Part shown: positions 36,705 through 45,538 of the stretch, in pieces
How the letters are laid out: each line of letters starts with the position of its first letter
Position numbering within the stretch: the first letter of the stretch is position 1
NCBI GenBank assembly: GCA_023251135.1
Contig: JAHEZJ010000027.1
Span: 1-64,000, forward strand
From: Flavobacterium sp.
Lineage (GTDB): Bacteria > Bacteroidota > Bacteroidia > Flavobacteriales > Flavobacteriaceae
DNA: 64,000 nt
Reading direction: 5' to 3'
Notes under the pieces: model-generated
Seen by the model: only the letters and a program-made list of their open reading frames with translations
What the model was told of the DNA's origin: nothing
Databases searched by the model: none
Position numbers and translations under genes: made by a program

Positions 36705-37163
36705 ATGAATGATAATTTTACAAATGAATATTTTGGGATAGGGATCCAAAATGGTAAAACGCCTGAGAATTTGGGTGTTTTGTGGCGATCCGCTCAAAAT
36801 TTGGGTGCTACTTTTATATTTACTATCGGAAATCGATATGCCAAACAAGCCTGCGATACACATGATGCGGTTAAAGCAATTCCTTATTTCCATTACGATA
36901 CCTTTGAAGCTTTTCTCGAAAACTTACCAAAAGGAGCACGATTGGTTGGTGTTGAACTAAACGAAAATGCTTCTGATCTGGAAACCTACGAACATCCAAG
37001 ACGCTGTGTCTATTTATTGGGAGCAGAAGATCATGGTCTGTCTAAAAAAGTAATGGAGAAGTGCCACCATTTAGTAAAGTTTAAATCGGTAAAGAGTTTG
37101 AATGTGGCTGTCGCCGGAACTATTATTATGTACGACAGAAACTTACCGAAACCACGCTCTTAA
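36705..37163 (+). CDS. TrmH/SpoU-family RNA methyltransferase
   Basis: A 152-residue SPOUT-fold methylase with the three SpoU motifs: NLGVLWRSAQNLGA (motif 1), CVYLLGAEDHGLS (motif 2) and SLNVAVAGTIIMYDR (motif 3). It would methylate the 2'-OH of a tRNA or rRNA nucleotide using SAM, after dimerising through a knotted C-terminus. The start at 36705 is set by a two-box promoter just upstream; a longer reading would place codons over the promoter. The exact target RNA is not evident. Confidence 0.88.
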   Translation: MNDNFTNEYFGIGIQNGKTPENLGVLWRSAQNLGATFIFTIGNRYAKQACDTHDAVKAIPYFHYDTFEAFLENLPKGARLVGVELNENASDLETYEHPRRCVYLLGAEDHGLSKKVMEKCHHLVKFKSVKSLNVAVAGTIIMYDRNLPKPRS

Positions 37164-37273
37164 CACAATTAGAAGTAGTCTGCTGCCTATAGCGGTTTTA
37201 TTAAGGGGCTTTGCTAAGAGCCAAAAGTGATCAGTATCAGTTTAAAATTTTACCCTCTTTAAAATAATAAAGT

Positions 37274-39268
37274 ATGAGAATACTAAAACCAATCTTTGTT
37301 GTACTTCTTCTGACGGTTTTAAGCAAGGCTTACAGCCAAAAGGCAGCTGTAGAAAAAGACATTCAAATTATTCCGAAACCAAAGCAATTGGTTCTTAAAC
37401 AAGGAAGTTTTCAGTTTTCTGCCACGACTAAATTTGTGGTAAGCGGCGACACTCAAAAAGAAATCGCTACGGTTTTAATAAACAAATTTCAAACGGCAGC
37501 CGGATTTCGTCCTGAAATTTCAAGTACCCTTCCAAAAAGAAATTATGTTCAGTTTAAAGTCGATCCCACTTTAAAGAACGAAGCCTATGTATTAGAGGTA
37601 AATAAAGAAAACGTTACCATTACGGCAAAAGGAAATGCAGGTTTTATTTACGGCTTAGAAAGCATTCGACAATTACTCCCTGAAGGTATTGAAAGTAAAA
37701 GTATGGTAGCAGCTGCAAAATGGGAGATCCCGAATCTTACTATTACAGATGAACCCCGTTTTCAATGGAGAGGATTGATGTTGGATTTGTCACGTCATTT
37801 TTTTGATAAAAACTACATCATTGAGACTATCGATCGATTGGCAATGCTTAAAATGAATGTTTTGCATTTGCATTTGGTTGACGATCAGGGTTGGAGAATT
37901 GAAATAAAAAAATATCCAAAACTTACCGAAGTTGGAGCCTGGAGAGTCGATCAGGAAAATGCAGCCTGGAATGCAAGATTGCTTACCAATCCGGATGAAA
38001 AAGGAACATATGGTGGCTTTCTGACTCAGGAAGAATTAAAAGAAATTGTAAAATATGCAGCTGCAAAAAATATAGAAATCATTCCCGAAATCGAAATGCC
38101 GGCGCATGTGAGTTCGGCTATTGCGGCTTATCCTGAACTGGCTTGTTTTAATCAGAGAATTGGAGTTCCGTCAGGTGGATTATGGCCTATTACGGATATT
38201 TATTGTGCCGGAAAAGAAACTACTTTCGAATTTTTGCAGGATGTAATAGATGAAGTCATTGCCATTTTTCCTTCGAAATACATTCATATTGGGGGCGACG
38301 AAGCAACCAAAACCAATTGGGACAAATGTCCGAATTGTCAAAAAAGAATGGCAGATAACGGATTGAAAGACGCCCATGAACTGCAAAGCTATTTTGTGAA
38401 AAGAATAGAGAAATACATCAATTCTAAAGGCAAAAAATTAATCGGCTGGGACGAAATACTGGAAGGCGGTTTGGCTCCCGAAGCTACTGTAATGAGCTGG
38501 AGAGGTACAAAAGGAGGGACCGAGGCAGCAAGGCAGGGGCATGACGTAATCATGTCGCCGGAATCTCCTTGTTATTTTAATTTTTATCAGGGACCTCAAA
38601 ACGTAGAGCCATTGGCTTTTGATGCCTATAATCCATTGAATAAGGTTTATGAATTTGATCCTGTTGTGGCTACCATGACCCCACAGGAAGCCGGTCATGT
38701 ACTAGGTGGACAGGCAAATTTATGGGCCGAATTTATTACAAATCCAAAAGCTTCGGAGTATATGATTTTTCCGAGACTGGCTGCTTTGTCTGAGGTTTTG
38801 TGGAGTTCAAAAGAAAATCGCAATTGGAATAATTTTACCACCCGATTGCCTTCTTTATTGAAACGATACGATTATTTAGGGATCAATTATGCCAAAAGCG
38901 CTTATTTAGTTACGGCTTCGGCTGTGGCTGATTTGCGTCAAAAAGCGATTCAGGTTACCTTTAAAAATGAATTTCCAAATTCGGACATTCGTTACGTTCT
39001 GGGAGATAAAAACATAGAACATCAGGCCATACAATATACAAATCCGATTTCGTTTAATCAAACAACAGTGTTAAAAGCGGCTTTGTTTCAGGACAATAAA
39101 CCGGTTGGAAGAATATTTACAGATACGATCGTATTTCACAAGGGGTTTGGTCATAAGGTGAGCTATTTAACGCCTTATAGCGAAAGTTATAAAGGAGATG
39201 GTCCTTTTGGAATGGTAAATTCTATCAGAGGATCTAAAAATTTCCATGATGGTCAATGGCAGGCATGA
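37274..39268 (+). CDS. Beta-N-acetylhexosaminidase (GH20), truncated by in-frame TGA
   Basis: The intact part (664 residues) has a signal peptide (ends near AYSQK), a GH20b N-terminal domain and the GH20 catalytic barrel with HIGGDEA (D342, E343), the catalytic Asp-Glu pair of substrate-assisted hexosaminidases. The frame ends at TGA (39266-39268) right after GQWQA, where relatives would be expected to have Trp, and the same frame stays open for another 109 codons. The protein as read loses its C-terminal accessory domain but keeps the active site, so it may still cleave GlcNAc or GalNAc ends of glycans in the periplasm or outside. Confidence 0.82.
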   Translation: MRILKPIFVVLLLTVLSKAYSQKAAVEKDIQIIPKPKQLVLKQGSFQFSATTKFVVSGDTQKEIATVLINKFQTAAGFRPEISSTLPKRNYVQFKVDPTLKNEAYVLEVNKENVTITAKGNAGFIYGLESIRQLLPEGIESKSMVAAAKWEIPNLTITDEPRFQWRGLMLDLSRHFFDKNYIIETIDRLAMLKMNVLHLHLVDDQGWRIEIKKYPKLTEVGAWRVDQENAAWNARLLTNPDEKGTYGGFLTQEELKEIVKYAAAKNIEIIPEIEMPAHVSSAIAAYPELACFNQRIGVPSGGLWPITDIYCAGKETTFEFLQDVIDEVIAIFPSKYIHIGGDEATKTNWDKCPNCQKRMADNGLKDAHELQSYFVKRIEKYINSKGKKLIGWDEILEGGLAPEATVMSWRGTKGGTEAARQGHDVIMSPESPCYFNFYQGPQNVEPLAFDAYNPLNKVYEFDPVVATMTPQEAGHVLGGQANLWAEFITNPKASEYMIFPRLAALSEVLWSSKENRNWNNFTTRLPSLLKRYDYLGINYAKSAYLVTASAVADLRQKAIQVTFKNEFPNSDIRYVLGDKNIEHQAIQYTNPISFNQTTVLKAALFQDNKPVGRIFTDTIVFHKGFGHKVSYLTPYSESYKGDGPFGMVNSIRGSKNFHDGQWQA

Positions 39269-39595
39269 CTGGTTAATGATATGGAAATTGTAATCGATCT
39301 TGAAAAAGTACAAAGTATCGAAAAGGTAGCAATTGGAACTTTAGAAAGCCAGGGTGCCGGGATTTATTTTCCAACACAATTAAAAGTTTTAGTATCAAAG
39401 GACAGCATTAACTATAAAGAAGTTGGGAAAATCAAACGTCCCTTTGCGGTGAATGTCAATTCGGAGCTGAAAGATTTTAAAATCAATTTTGTAAAGCAAG
39501 AGGTCCGATTTGTAAAAGTAATTGCAACCAACTTAAAAAAGGCTCCAACAGGAGGAAGTTCGTGGTTGTTTGTAGATGAGATTTTAGTGGATTAA
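39269..39595 (+). pseudogene. C-terminal F5/8-type domain of the GH20 gene, cut off by TGA
   Basis: In frame with the preceding hexosaminidase and separated only by TGA. It begins LVNDMEIVIDLEKVQ and continues AIGTLESQGAGIYFPTQLK and RFVKVIATNLKKAP to its own stop at 39595, a beta-sandwich resembling the F5/8 type C (CBM32-like) carbohydrate-binding domain common at the end of GH20 enzymes. It could be translated alone from the ATG at 39281 but would then lack a signal peptide. The likeliest cause is a TGG to TGA change or a sequencing error. Confidence 0.75.
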
Positions 39596-39686
39596 ACTGC
39601 TTTTTTTGAATTACAGAAAAATGATTGCTGATTTTTGATTAGCGATTTTTGATTTAAGATACTTTACAAAATTGAAAGAAATTAAC

Positions 39687-39694
39687 TACATTTG
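39687..39694 (+). promoter_or_regulatory. Possible -7 element upstream of the phosphoesterase gene
   Basis: TACATTTG matches TAnnTTTG, but a TTG at proper spacing is not found and the leader would be over 120 bases long. Confidence 0.3.
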
Positions 39695-39820
39695 TGTTAG
39701 TCAGTAAAAGATTGAAATTTTAAACCAACTATATTTCAGAAAAACACGTAAAACTACCTGTAAAACTTTGGTTTTATTCATTTTAATTTACTGTTATCTA
39801 GTGTGATAAAACAGTTTTGT

Positions 39821-41368
39821 ATGGAAAATGAAAAGCAATTTAACGGTCTGGATACTTTTGACCATATCGTAGTACTAATGCTCGAAAATCGTTCTTTCGA
39901 CAATTTATTAGGCTATCTCTATGAGTCGAATGAAGTGCCGGATGGCAAATCTTTTGAAGGGCTTTATAATCCTGAGGTTGACTATGCGAATCCTATTCCC
40001 GGCAGGGCTACAAGTCCGCCAGGTGAAACGAGTATTTCTCCTTCACGTGCAGCCGATTATTGGACACCTTATCCGGATCCGGGTGAAGAATATCCCCATG
40101 TTAATACACAACTTTTTGATACCATTAATCCTGATTGCAATGTAGGTGTGCTTGATCATGATATGATAAAACCATACAACCTGCCTAATTCTGCACAGGA
40201 ACCCACCATGAATGGCTTTGTTAACGATTATGAAAGTAATCTGATGTCGACCTATGGTATTGCAAAGCCCTCGTTCGACGATTATAAGGTAATTATGGAG
40301 TGCTTTCAGCCGGATCAGATTCCTGCGATGGCTACTTTGGCAAAACAATTTGCAGTTTTTGATCATTGGTATTGTTCCGTGCCGAGTCAAACTTATTGTA
40401 ATCGGGCGTTCTGGCATGCCGCCAGTTCGGGAGGTAAAGTGATTAATCCGATTGGAGAGGATGGGAGCGGTTTTCCGGGACTTGATGGTGATCTTAAAGG
40501 AATGGATTCATGGGTCGAAGAAGTATGGTCGTTGCCTACTATTTTTGACCGCATGTATGATAAGGATGTTTCCTGGAAAATCTATTCGCCTATAGCACCT
40601 TTGAGCCTGACCTATGTTGTCAACGGGCATGAGAAAGGGCTGGACCATACACATAGATATGATGATTTTCTTGATGATCTCAGAAAGGGTGATTTACCAC
40701 AATATTCCTTTGTAGAACCTCAATTTCTTCATAAGCACAATGATCAGCATCCGTCGGCAGTAAAACACAATTTAGGAACCGGAACAGTAAAATTAGGAGA
40801 TGAACTGATCCGCGAAGTATATAATGCTATCAAAGAGAGTCCGCTAAGAGACCAAATACTTTTTATCATTACTCATGATGAACATGGCGGTTGTTTTGAT
40901 CATGTGGTCCCGCCTGCTACAGTACCGCCTGTTGCCGATATGATAGGGGAGTGCGATTTTACTTTTGACCGTTTGGGTGTTCGTGTTCCGATGATAATGG
41001 TATCGTCTTATATTCAGCCGAATACCATAATCAACGGGCAGTTTGAACATACTTCATTTATCAAAACGGCCTGTCAGAAATGGGACCTGGATGCGTTGAC
41101 CGAAAGGGATAGCGATCCTGAAGTTTTACCGTTTACAGAAGTCTTTTCCGATCAGAAAAGAACGGATTGGCCTGATATTCCTTTCCATATCGATTTAAAA
41201 GAGCTGTTTCCTGAGCCTGACACCAGCAAGGATCCGTTAAACGGCTTACAAAAGACCATGTTGACCAGTTTGCTGCATATTGAAAAGATGAAAGGTCTTG
41301 GTAATACTCAAAGAGAAGACATACAAACCATAGGTGATATGATGGAGTTTATTAAAAGATTTCAGTGA
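39821..41368 (+). CDS. Phospholipase C/acid phosphatase-like phosphoesterase
   Basis: A 515-residue member of the phosphoesterase family PF04185. It has FDHIVVLMLENRSFDNLLGY at the start (metal and nucleophile region), VFDHWYCSVPSQTYCNRAFW, FVEPQFL and HDEHGGCFDHV (metal-binding His/Asp). No signal peptide is visible, unlike many secreted members, so it may act in the cytoplasm or leave by another path. The start at MENEKQF is preferred over six codons upstream. Substrate (phospholipid or another phosphoester) is not fixed by sequence. Confidence 0.85.
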   Translation: MENEKQFNGLDTFDHIVVLMLENRSFDNLLGYLYESNEVPDGKSFEGLYNPEVDYANPIPGRATSPPGETSISPSRAADYWTPYPDPGEEYPHVNTQLFDTINPDCNVGVLDHDMIKPYNLPNSAQEPTMNGFVNDYESNLMSTYGIAKPSFDDYKVIMECFQPDQIPAMATLAKQFAVFDHWYCSVPSQTYCNRAFWHAASSGGKVINPIGEDGSGFPGLDGDLKGMDSWVEEVWSLPTIFDRMYDKDVSWKIYSPIAPLSLTYVVNGHEKGLDHTHRYDDFLDDLRKGDLPQYSFVEPQFLHKHNDQHPSAVKHNLGTGTVKLGDELIREVYNAIKESPLRDQILFIITHDEHGGCFDHVVPPATVPPVADMIGECDFTFDRLGVRVPMIMVSSYIQPNTIINGQFEHTSFIKTACQKWDLDALTERDSDPEVLPFTEVFSDQKRTDWPDIPFHIDLKELFPEPDTSKDPLNGLQKTMLTSLLHIEKMKGLGNTQREDIQTIGDMMEFIKRFQ

Positions 41369-41471
41369 TATTAGCTGGAAAAAGGAGTAATTACATTAAG
41401 CAGAGTTAGCATTGAAAGGGGAGCGTCTCTGACTTCGTGTTTATTGTTTAATTAGAAAGATATAATTAAAT

Positions 41472-41517
41472 ATCCCGTTTAAAGTGTTATTGGATAATAT
41501 TTTAAACGGGATTCTTT
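41472..41517. terminator. Bidirectional terminator between convergent genes
   Basis: A perfect 12-bp stem ATCCCGTTTAAA / TTTAAACGGGAT with T-rich flank between the phosphoesterase and serine hydrolase genes. Confidence 0.75.
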
Positions 41518-41539
41518 TGTTTACGATCTTTTGTGAAAG

Positions 41540-42595
41540 TTACTTCTGCTTATTAATGTCGTTGTACAATTTATCTACTACTTTTTCCAAAATTTCTCCG
41601 GTTTCATTAAAACTGGTATTGGTCAATATAGATATCCCTATATTTTGTTTAGGATAAATCACAAACCAATTCTGCATTCCGTAGATACCTCCGTGATGTC
41701 TGTAAATTAATTCATTGCCATTTTCTAATATGTACCAATGATAGCCTTCCCAAAAATCAGAACCTTCTTTGTATAATTTTTTATGAGATTCATTTACAAT
41801 AAGATTTGACTCGTCAAGTTGCAATTTCATGTATTTTACTAAATCTGTAGTAGTAGAATGCAATCCTGAAATTCCTCCCCATAAAGTTCTGTTGAAGTTT
41901 GGCATTAACTCGTTTTTATCGTTGTACCCTTTTACCAATCTTAGTTTTTCATTATCATTTAGTGTAAATTTGGTTTGGTTCATTTTATTTGGTTTCAAAA
42001 CAAATTCATTTACCAATTCCTCATAAGGCTTTTGATACACTTTTTCAAGTATATAGGCAGTTAACTCTGGAGCCGTGTTGGAATAAGAGTATGTTTCTCC
42101 GGGTATCGTTTCAATTTTGATTAATTTCAATCCTTCCAAAAAAGCCGTTTTATTTTCACTTTTTGGGGGAAAATTTGGAAACCCGCTTGTATGCGTGAGC
42201 AAATGTTTAATTCTTATAGGTTCACCTTTAAACTCTAAATTGAGATAAGGTTCGTTAAGATAGATTCTGACATCATCATCTAAATTTATTTTTTTATCAA
42301 GTACGGCTTTTGCGGCTACATAACCTGTAAAAGTTTTAGTTACAGAAGCTATTTCATAAAGTGTAGAATCGTTTGGTTTGTTCCCTTTTCCAATAGATAA
42401 TTCTCCAAAATATTTTATGGTCGATTCCCCATCCTTAAGCACTGCTACTGAAACAGAATGAAATCTTTTGTCCTCTAATAACTGATTGACATTTTTTGTA
42501 ATCGCATTTTCAATATTTTGTTTATCGCTTTGCTGTCTACTTTTGCAGCCAATTAAGGCAAAAATGAAGAAGGGCATTAAATGTTTTAGGGTCAT
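41540..42595 (-). CDS. Beta-lactamase-like serine hydrolase lipoprotein
   Basis: A 351-residue protein of the class C beta-lactamase/penicillin-binding family. The lipobox LIGC makes it a lipoprotein. The SxxK motif is SVTK (in IASVTKTFTG), the YxN motif is YSN (in YSYSNTAPEL) and HHGG replaces the KTG motif, as in esterase and peptidase members. Probable periplasmic D-amino-peptidase or esterase; true beta-lactamase activity cannot be assumed. Confidence 0.82.
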   Translation of the reverse strand: MTLKHLMPFFIFALIGCKSRQQSDKQNIENAITKNVNQLLEDKRFHSVSVAVLKDGESTIKYFGELSIGKGNKPNDSTLYEIASVTKTFTGYVAAKAVLDKKINLDDDVRIYLNEPYLNLEFKGEPIRIKHLLTHTSGFPNFPPKSENKTAFLEGLKLIKIETIPGETYSYSNTAPELTAYILEKVYQKPYEELVNEFVLKPNKMNQTKFTLNDNEKLRLVKGYNDKNELMPNFNRTLWGGISGLHSTTTDLVKYMKLQLDESNLIVNESHKKLYKEGSDFWEGYHWYILENGNELIYRHHGGIYGMQNWFVIYPKQNIGISILTNTSFNETGEILEKVVDKLYNDINKQK

Positions 42596-42861
42596 AATTT
42601 TTAGTTTAATCGCTGGAAACTTACCTTATGTCAGCTATAAAAAAAGGTTAAATAAAATGCTGTTTTATTTAACCTTTTTTAACTCATTAAGTTTTCTCGA
42701 GAGTAATAATTTTTGCTAAGATATTGAAAAAACGATTTTTAACATTACGGGAAAGCGTAAATGGCAAAGAAATATTTCAGCTGTGGTTTTTTTAATGCAA
42801 AAGTTTAAATACGATTGCTTCCGAAAAGGGAATAATTACCAGTTGAATCTTGTGCAGTCAT
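42596..42861. other. Gene-free left flank of the putative mnmE-site element
   Basis: These 266 bases sit between the serine hydrolase and the displaced mnmE-end copy. The only clear feature is the long hairpin at 42640-42680. No gene or repeat is seen in the rest. Confidence 0.5.
42640..42680. terminator. Strong hairpin, likely terminator
   Basis: An 18-bp perfect stem (AAAAAAGGTTAAATAAAA on the left) with a five-base loop. It lies upstream of the serine hydrolase start and would end minus-strand transcripts coming from the two paralogous genes at 43-44.6 kb. Confidence 0.65.
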
Positions 42862-42900
42862 TTATTTGCCTATACAGAAATTAGCAAAATATTCCCCAGC
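42862..42900 (-). repeat. Displaced copy of the mnmE 3' end (putative att site)
   Basis: On the minus strand this reads AGEYFANFCIGK followed by stop, matching the real mnmE end LLGNIFANFCIGK-stop at 45539-45578. Over the central part 17 bases are identical (ATACAGAAATTAGCAAA on the plus strand), with several differences at silent positions around it. It is in the same orientation as mnmE and not preceded by the rest of mnmE. This is what an integrative element that targets the mnmE 3' end leaves behind. Confidence 0.75.
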
Positions 42901-43065
42901 TGGTTCGGGTAGTTCCAATAGAAAGCAAAAACAAAAGCCATGTGACTTTGCACAGCTGGAGTGTTTGTGTAGGAGACTCATGGTTTTATCTAAAAAAAAA
43001 GATATTTCTGTTGGTTAGCATATTAAAAACAATACTACGCTTTAACAGTTTTGGAATAGAATCAA

Positions 43066-43743
43066 TTAGTTACTTTCGTTGGCAATTACTTTATTTGCGA
43101 CAGAATTGCTCGGCGAATAATTAAATTTTACAATGTTATATTCATAGTTAAATTTGTCTAATTCACCACACTCACAGTCTATTTCTTCAAATTGATCTTT
43201 AGTCGTTGTGGTGGCGGTAACATAAGTAAAGGTGGTCACGGTTGTTCCTGTTATTTCAACGTAGCCTACAACGCAAGTTAAAAGGCCAATAGTTTTAGCT
43301 GTTGTGACTTTTGCATCTGCTTGTACAATTTTCATATATCGTAATAGATTGGATTCCAGGTATTTTAGTTTGTCATTTGAAATCCCTAGTACATCTTCAA
43401 AGAATTGTAAATTCACGGCAGAGGGTGTACCACAATACAATTTTGTGTTGGAGTATGCTGATGTTTCTCCCATTCCATTTATAGTGTTCATAGCGCGTTG
43501 CATTTCGGGGCCGTCTACCAGATACAATCCTCCAACAAAAGGTGTCGTATTGTAGGTCTTTTTTAGGGCGACTCTTATATCAACGAATAATGCAAGCGCA
43601 TTTTTAAAAGCTTCCAAAAGGGCTGTTTCTACTTTGTTATCTGCATCCTTTGGTAGTAATGCCAGTAGTAAATTTTCATTACAGGTGTGCAGCCACGCCT
43701 GATCCAGAGCAGGCGTAATGCAATATGGTATAGATTTGTTCAT
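43066..43743 (-). CDS. Unknown protein A of the mnmE-site element
   Basis: A 225-residue protein without signal peptide. I do not recognise it. It is a distant paralogue of the neighbouring gene: the segment VDGPEMQRAMNTINGMGETS corresponds to LDQPAMVKALNSIRGMSQTN there, both then have a hydrophobic stretch (IGLLTCVVGYVEITGTTVTT here) and both end in a similar tail (KFNYEYNIVKFNYSPS). The tail also has a CECGE motif. The hydrophobic centre could insert in a membrane. Toxin, bacteriocin-like or structural roles are all possible; none is supported by a motif. Confidence 0.65.
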   Translation of the reverse strand: MNKSIPYCITPALDQAWLHTCNENLLLALLPKDADNKVETALLEAFKNALALFVDIRVALKKTYNTTPFVGGLYLVDGPEMQRAMNTINGMGETSAYSNTKLYCGTPSAVNLQFFEDVLGISNDKLKYLESNLLRYMKIVQADAKVTTAKTIGLLTCVVGYVEITGTTVTTFTYVTATTTTKDQFEEIDCECGELDKFNYEYNIVKFNYSPSNSVANKVIANESN

Positions 43744-43952
43744 GGGGTGTGTTTTTTTGTTGAGTATAAAATTGTAGTTTAAAAACGTGTTCGAAAACTG
43801 TTTTTTCTATTACGGATAAAACAAATTTGGTCATTTTATGCACTCTTTTTCATTGAATAGAGTAAGTATTCATTTCAAAGGAATGCATAAACTGACACAA
43901 ATTAGTTACTTTTTACGAAATGCTTTATTTTCGTAAAAGTGTTGTTGTTGAA

Positions 43953-44627
43953 CTAAGATGGTTCTATGTAGGAATAACCAACTTTTGTATAGTCTACATT
44001 ATAAGAAAATTTAGTTGAATCGCTAGAGCATTTATGCTTGATCAGTACAGCAGCAGAAGAAGCTTTTGAAACTGCATATACAACAGACGTTGTAGGTATG
44101 TTCAGACCAGGTACTAAAGACAGTAACGTAATAGTTGTACCAAGGTTTTGAGCTGTTGTGTTACCCGCAGCCGCAGCCTGAGTCGCCGCCATCGCTCTAT
44201 TAAGATAGTCGCGCATTGGGTTTACTGAACCGCCCACACCTGATAGGATATCGTTAAACAACTGCTCATTTGCTTGCTGTATAGTACCATTACCAATTAA
44301 TGTTCTTTGGACTACATTAGTTTGTGACATTCCTCTTATAGAATTCAAAGCTTTCACCATAGCAGGTTGATCTAGTGTATAAAGACCATCCACCACTTGT
44401 TGTCCTGAAGTTGCCAGTACAGCATCTTTTATTTTGTTAGGAACTTGTAAGGCTCTTAAGAAGGCATTTCCCATTATTCGGTTTTGCTCCTCGGACCAGA
44501 TGTCTAGTTTATAATAAAAGATGTAATCATTTCCTTCTGTATGTATCCATGTGCCATCATTAGTAACGCCACGTGTTTCAAGTATAACATAATCATGTTT
44601 CTCAAAATTGTCAATAATAGTGCTCAT
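43953..44627 (-). CDS. Unknown protein B of the mnmE-site element
   Basis: A 224-residue paralogue of protein A, 209 bases upstream. It starts IIDNFEKHDYVILETRGVTN and has an Ala-rich, then hydrophobic, segment (AATQAAAAGNTTAQNLG, then TITLLSLVPGLNI and VVYAVSKASSAAVL), with a tail KFSYNVDYTKVGYSYIEPS. The same order of parts in both proteins shows tandem duplication followed by strong divergence, which suggests an old pair with separate roles. No export signal. Function unknown. Confidence 0.65.
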   Translation of the reverse strand: MSTIIDNFEKHDYVILETRGVTNDGTWIHTEGNDYIFYYKLDIWSEEQNRIMGNAFLRALQVPNKIKDAVLATSGQQVVDGLYTLDQPAMVKALNSIRGMSQTNVVQRTLIGNGTIQQANEQLFNDILSGVGGSVNPMRDYLNRAMAATQAAAAGNTTAQNLGTTITLLSLVPGLNIPTTSVVYAVSKASSAAVLIKHKCSSDSTKFSYNVDYTKVGYSYIEPS

Positions 44628-45299
44628 TGTTTATTTGTTTTTGGGGTTGTAATCATTGCTACAAGAATTTATAACTACCTGTAACAACTAACCTTAGACC
44701 ACCAGACTTTCTGGCGCTTCTAAAGTATTTGTCTTACTCATGAGGCTTTTCAGTTTTCGCCCCTGTAATAAAAACCTCTACAGGAAGGTTTGTTTAAGTG
44801 TGTGCTGCAGCATTGTTTTTTTTCTACTAGTAAACGAATTAAGCAAGACCATAAATCCGTATTTTTTATGTTACTTTTTAGAATATCGTATTCTAAATTA
44901 CGCTTGGTATTGTAAAAATTAGCTTACTGATAGTTTTTTGTTTTGTAATATTACTCTTCAAAATTACTTTATTACAAAATTATGAGATAGCGTATAAATA
45001 CTTGATTTTTAATAAATTAGTATTTTTTTTGTTTGTAGGGCTAACTAACAGTTTATAATGCACATATATTTAGTCAAAACAGTAATGTTTCATGTAATAT
45101 TATGCTAAAGCTAAAGGTAAAAATGAATCATGCTACAACTCGGTTATAGCGTTATAGGATAGCTTGTAAATTCTGACAAAAGGGACTATCGTGTTGCGGT
45201 AGAAAAGATCAATTGATTCCGGTTTAAAGTGATAACCTCAAAAAATCGTGTTTATAAAGAAAAGCTTATGATGGAATGGAGAAAAAGGTATCGAGATCA
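44628..45299. other. Gene-poor part of the putative element
   Basis: Very AT-rich DNA with only short open frames; a 60-codon plus-strand frame at 44740 has no support. Between 45180 and 45260 there are coding-looking fragments interrupted by stops, perhaps remains of a transposon or integrase gene, which I cannot identify. Confidence 0.4.
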
Positions 45300-45515
45300 C
45301 ATCTTCGAAGAGCGATTATGGTGGCGAACTTAGTAATATCAAATTCGCCACGCTCAATGAACCGGTATATTGTCCCTTTGCTTTGGTCAATTTTAGACCG
45401 TCTAGTCCTTAATTTATAGGCCCTGGAGCTACATTTAAGAGAGTAGTAAAGTGTTTTTGTTGTGCCGTAAACACACTTTTACAGAATTCGCAGATTCTGG
45501 TAATTTTAAACGCGT
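45300..45515 (-). pseudogene. Frameshifted excisionase-like DNA-binding gene remnant
   Basis: On the minus strand, right behind mnmE, one frame reads KITRICEFCKSVFTAQQ, like the zinc-ribbon start (ITRICEFCGKEF type) of small Bacteroidota helix-turn-helix/excisionase proteins. The next frame takes over with YYSLKCSSRAYKLRTRRSK, the continuation of the same motif, followed by GTIYRFIERGEFDITKFATI, a helix-turn-helix-like stretch. There is an in-frame stop before the first part and no start codon, and a frameshift near 45440-45460. The gene is dead, unless programmed shifting occurs, which nothing supports. Confidence 0.6.
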
Positions 45516-45538
45516 TTGTTTAGTGTTGTTTTGCGATG

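Noticed and set aside
39266..39268. TGA in the GH20 gene as a selenocysteine codon
   Set aside because: No selenocysteine insertion structure is apparent, the residue expected is Trp, and it lies in a carbohydrate-binding tail where selenocysteine has no role.
42942..43124. 60-codon plus-strand frame at the edge of the putative element
   Set aside because: Overlaps the end of the opposite-strand gene and shows no conserved feature.
44740..44922. 60-codon plus-strand frame
   Set aside because: No motif, no promoter and irregular composition in an AT-rich gene-poor stretch.
45180..45260. Possible end of an insertion sequence or integrase remnant
   Set aside because: Fragments look coding in short pieces, but no terminal inverted repeat, target duplication or recognisable transposase motif is visible.
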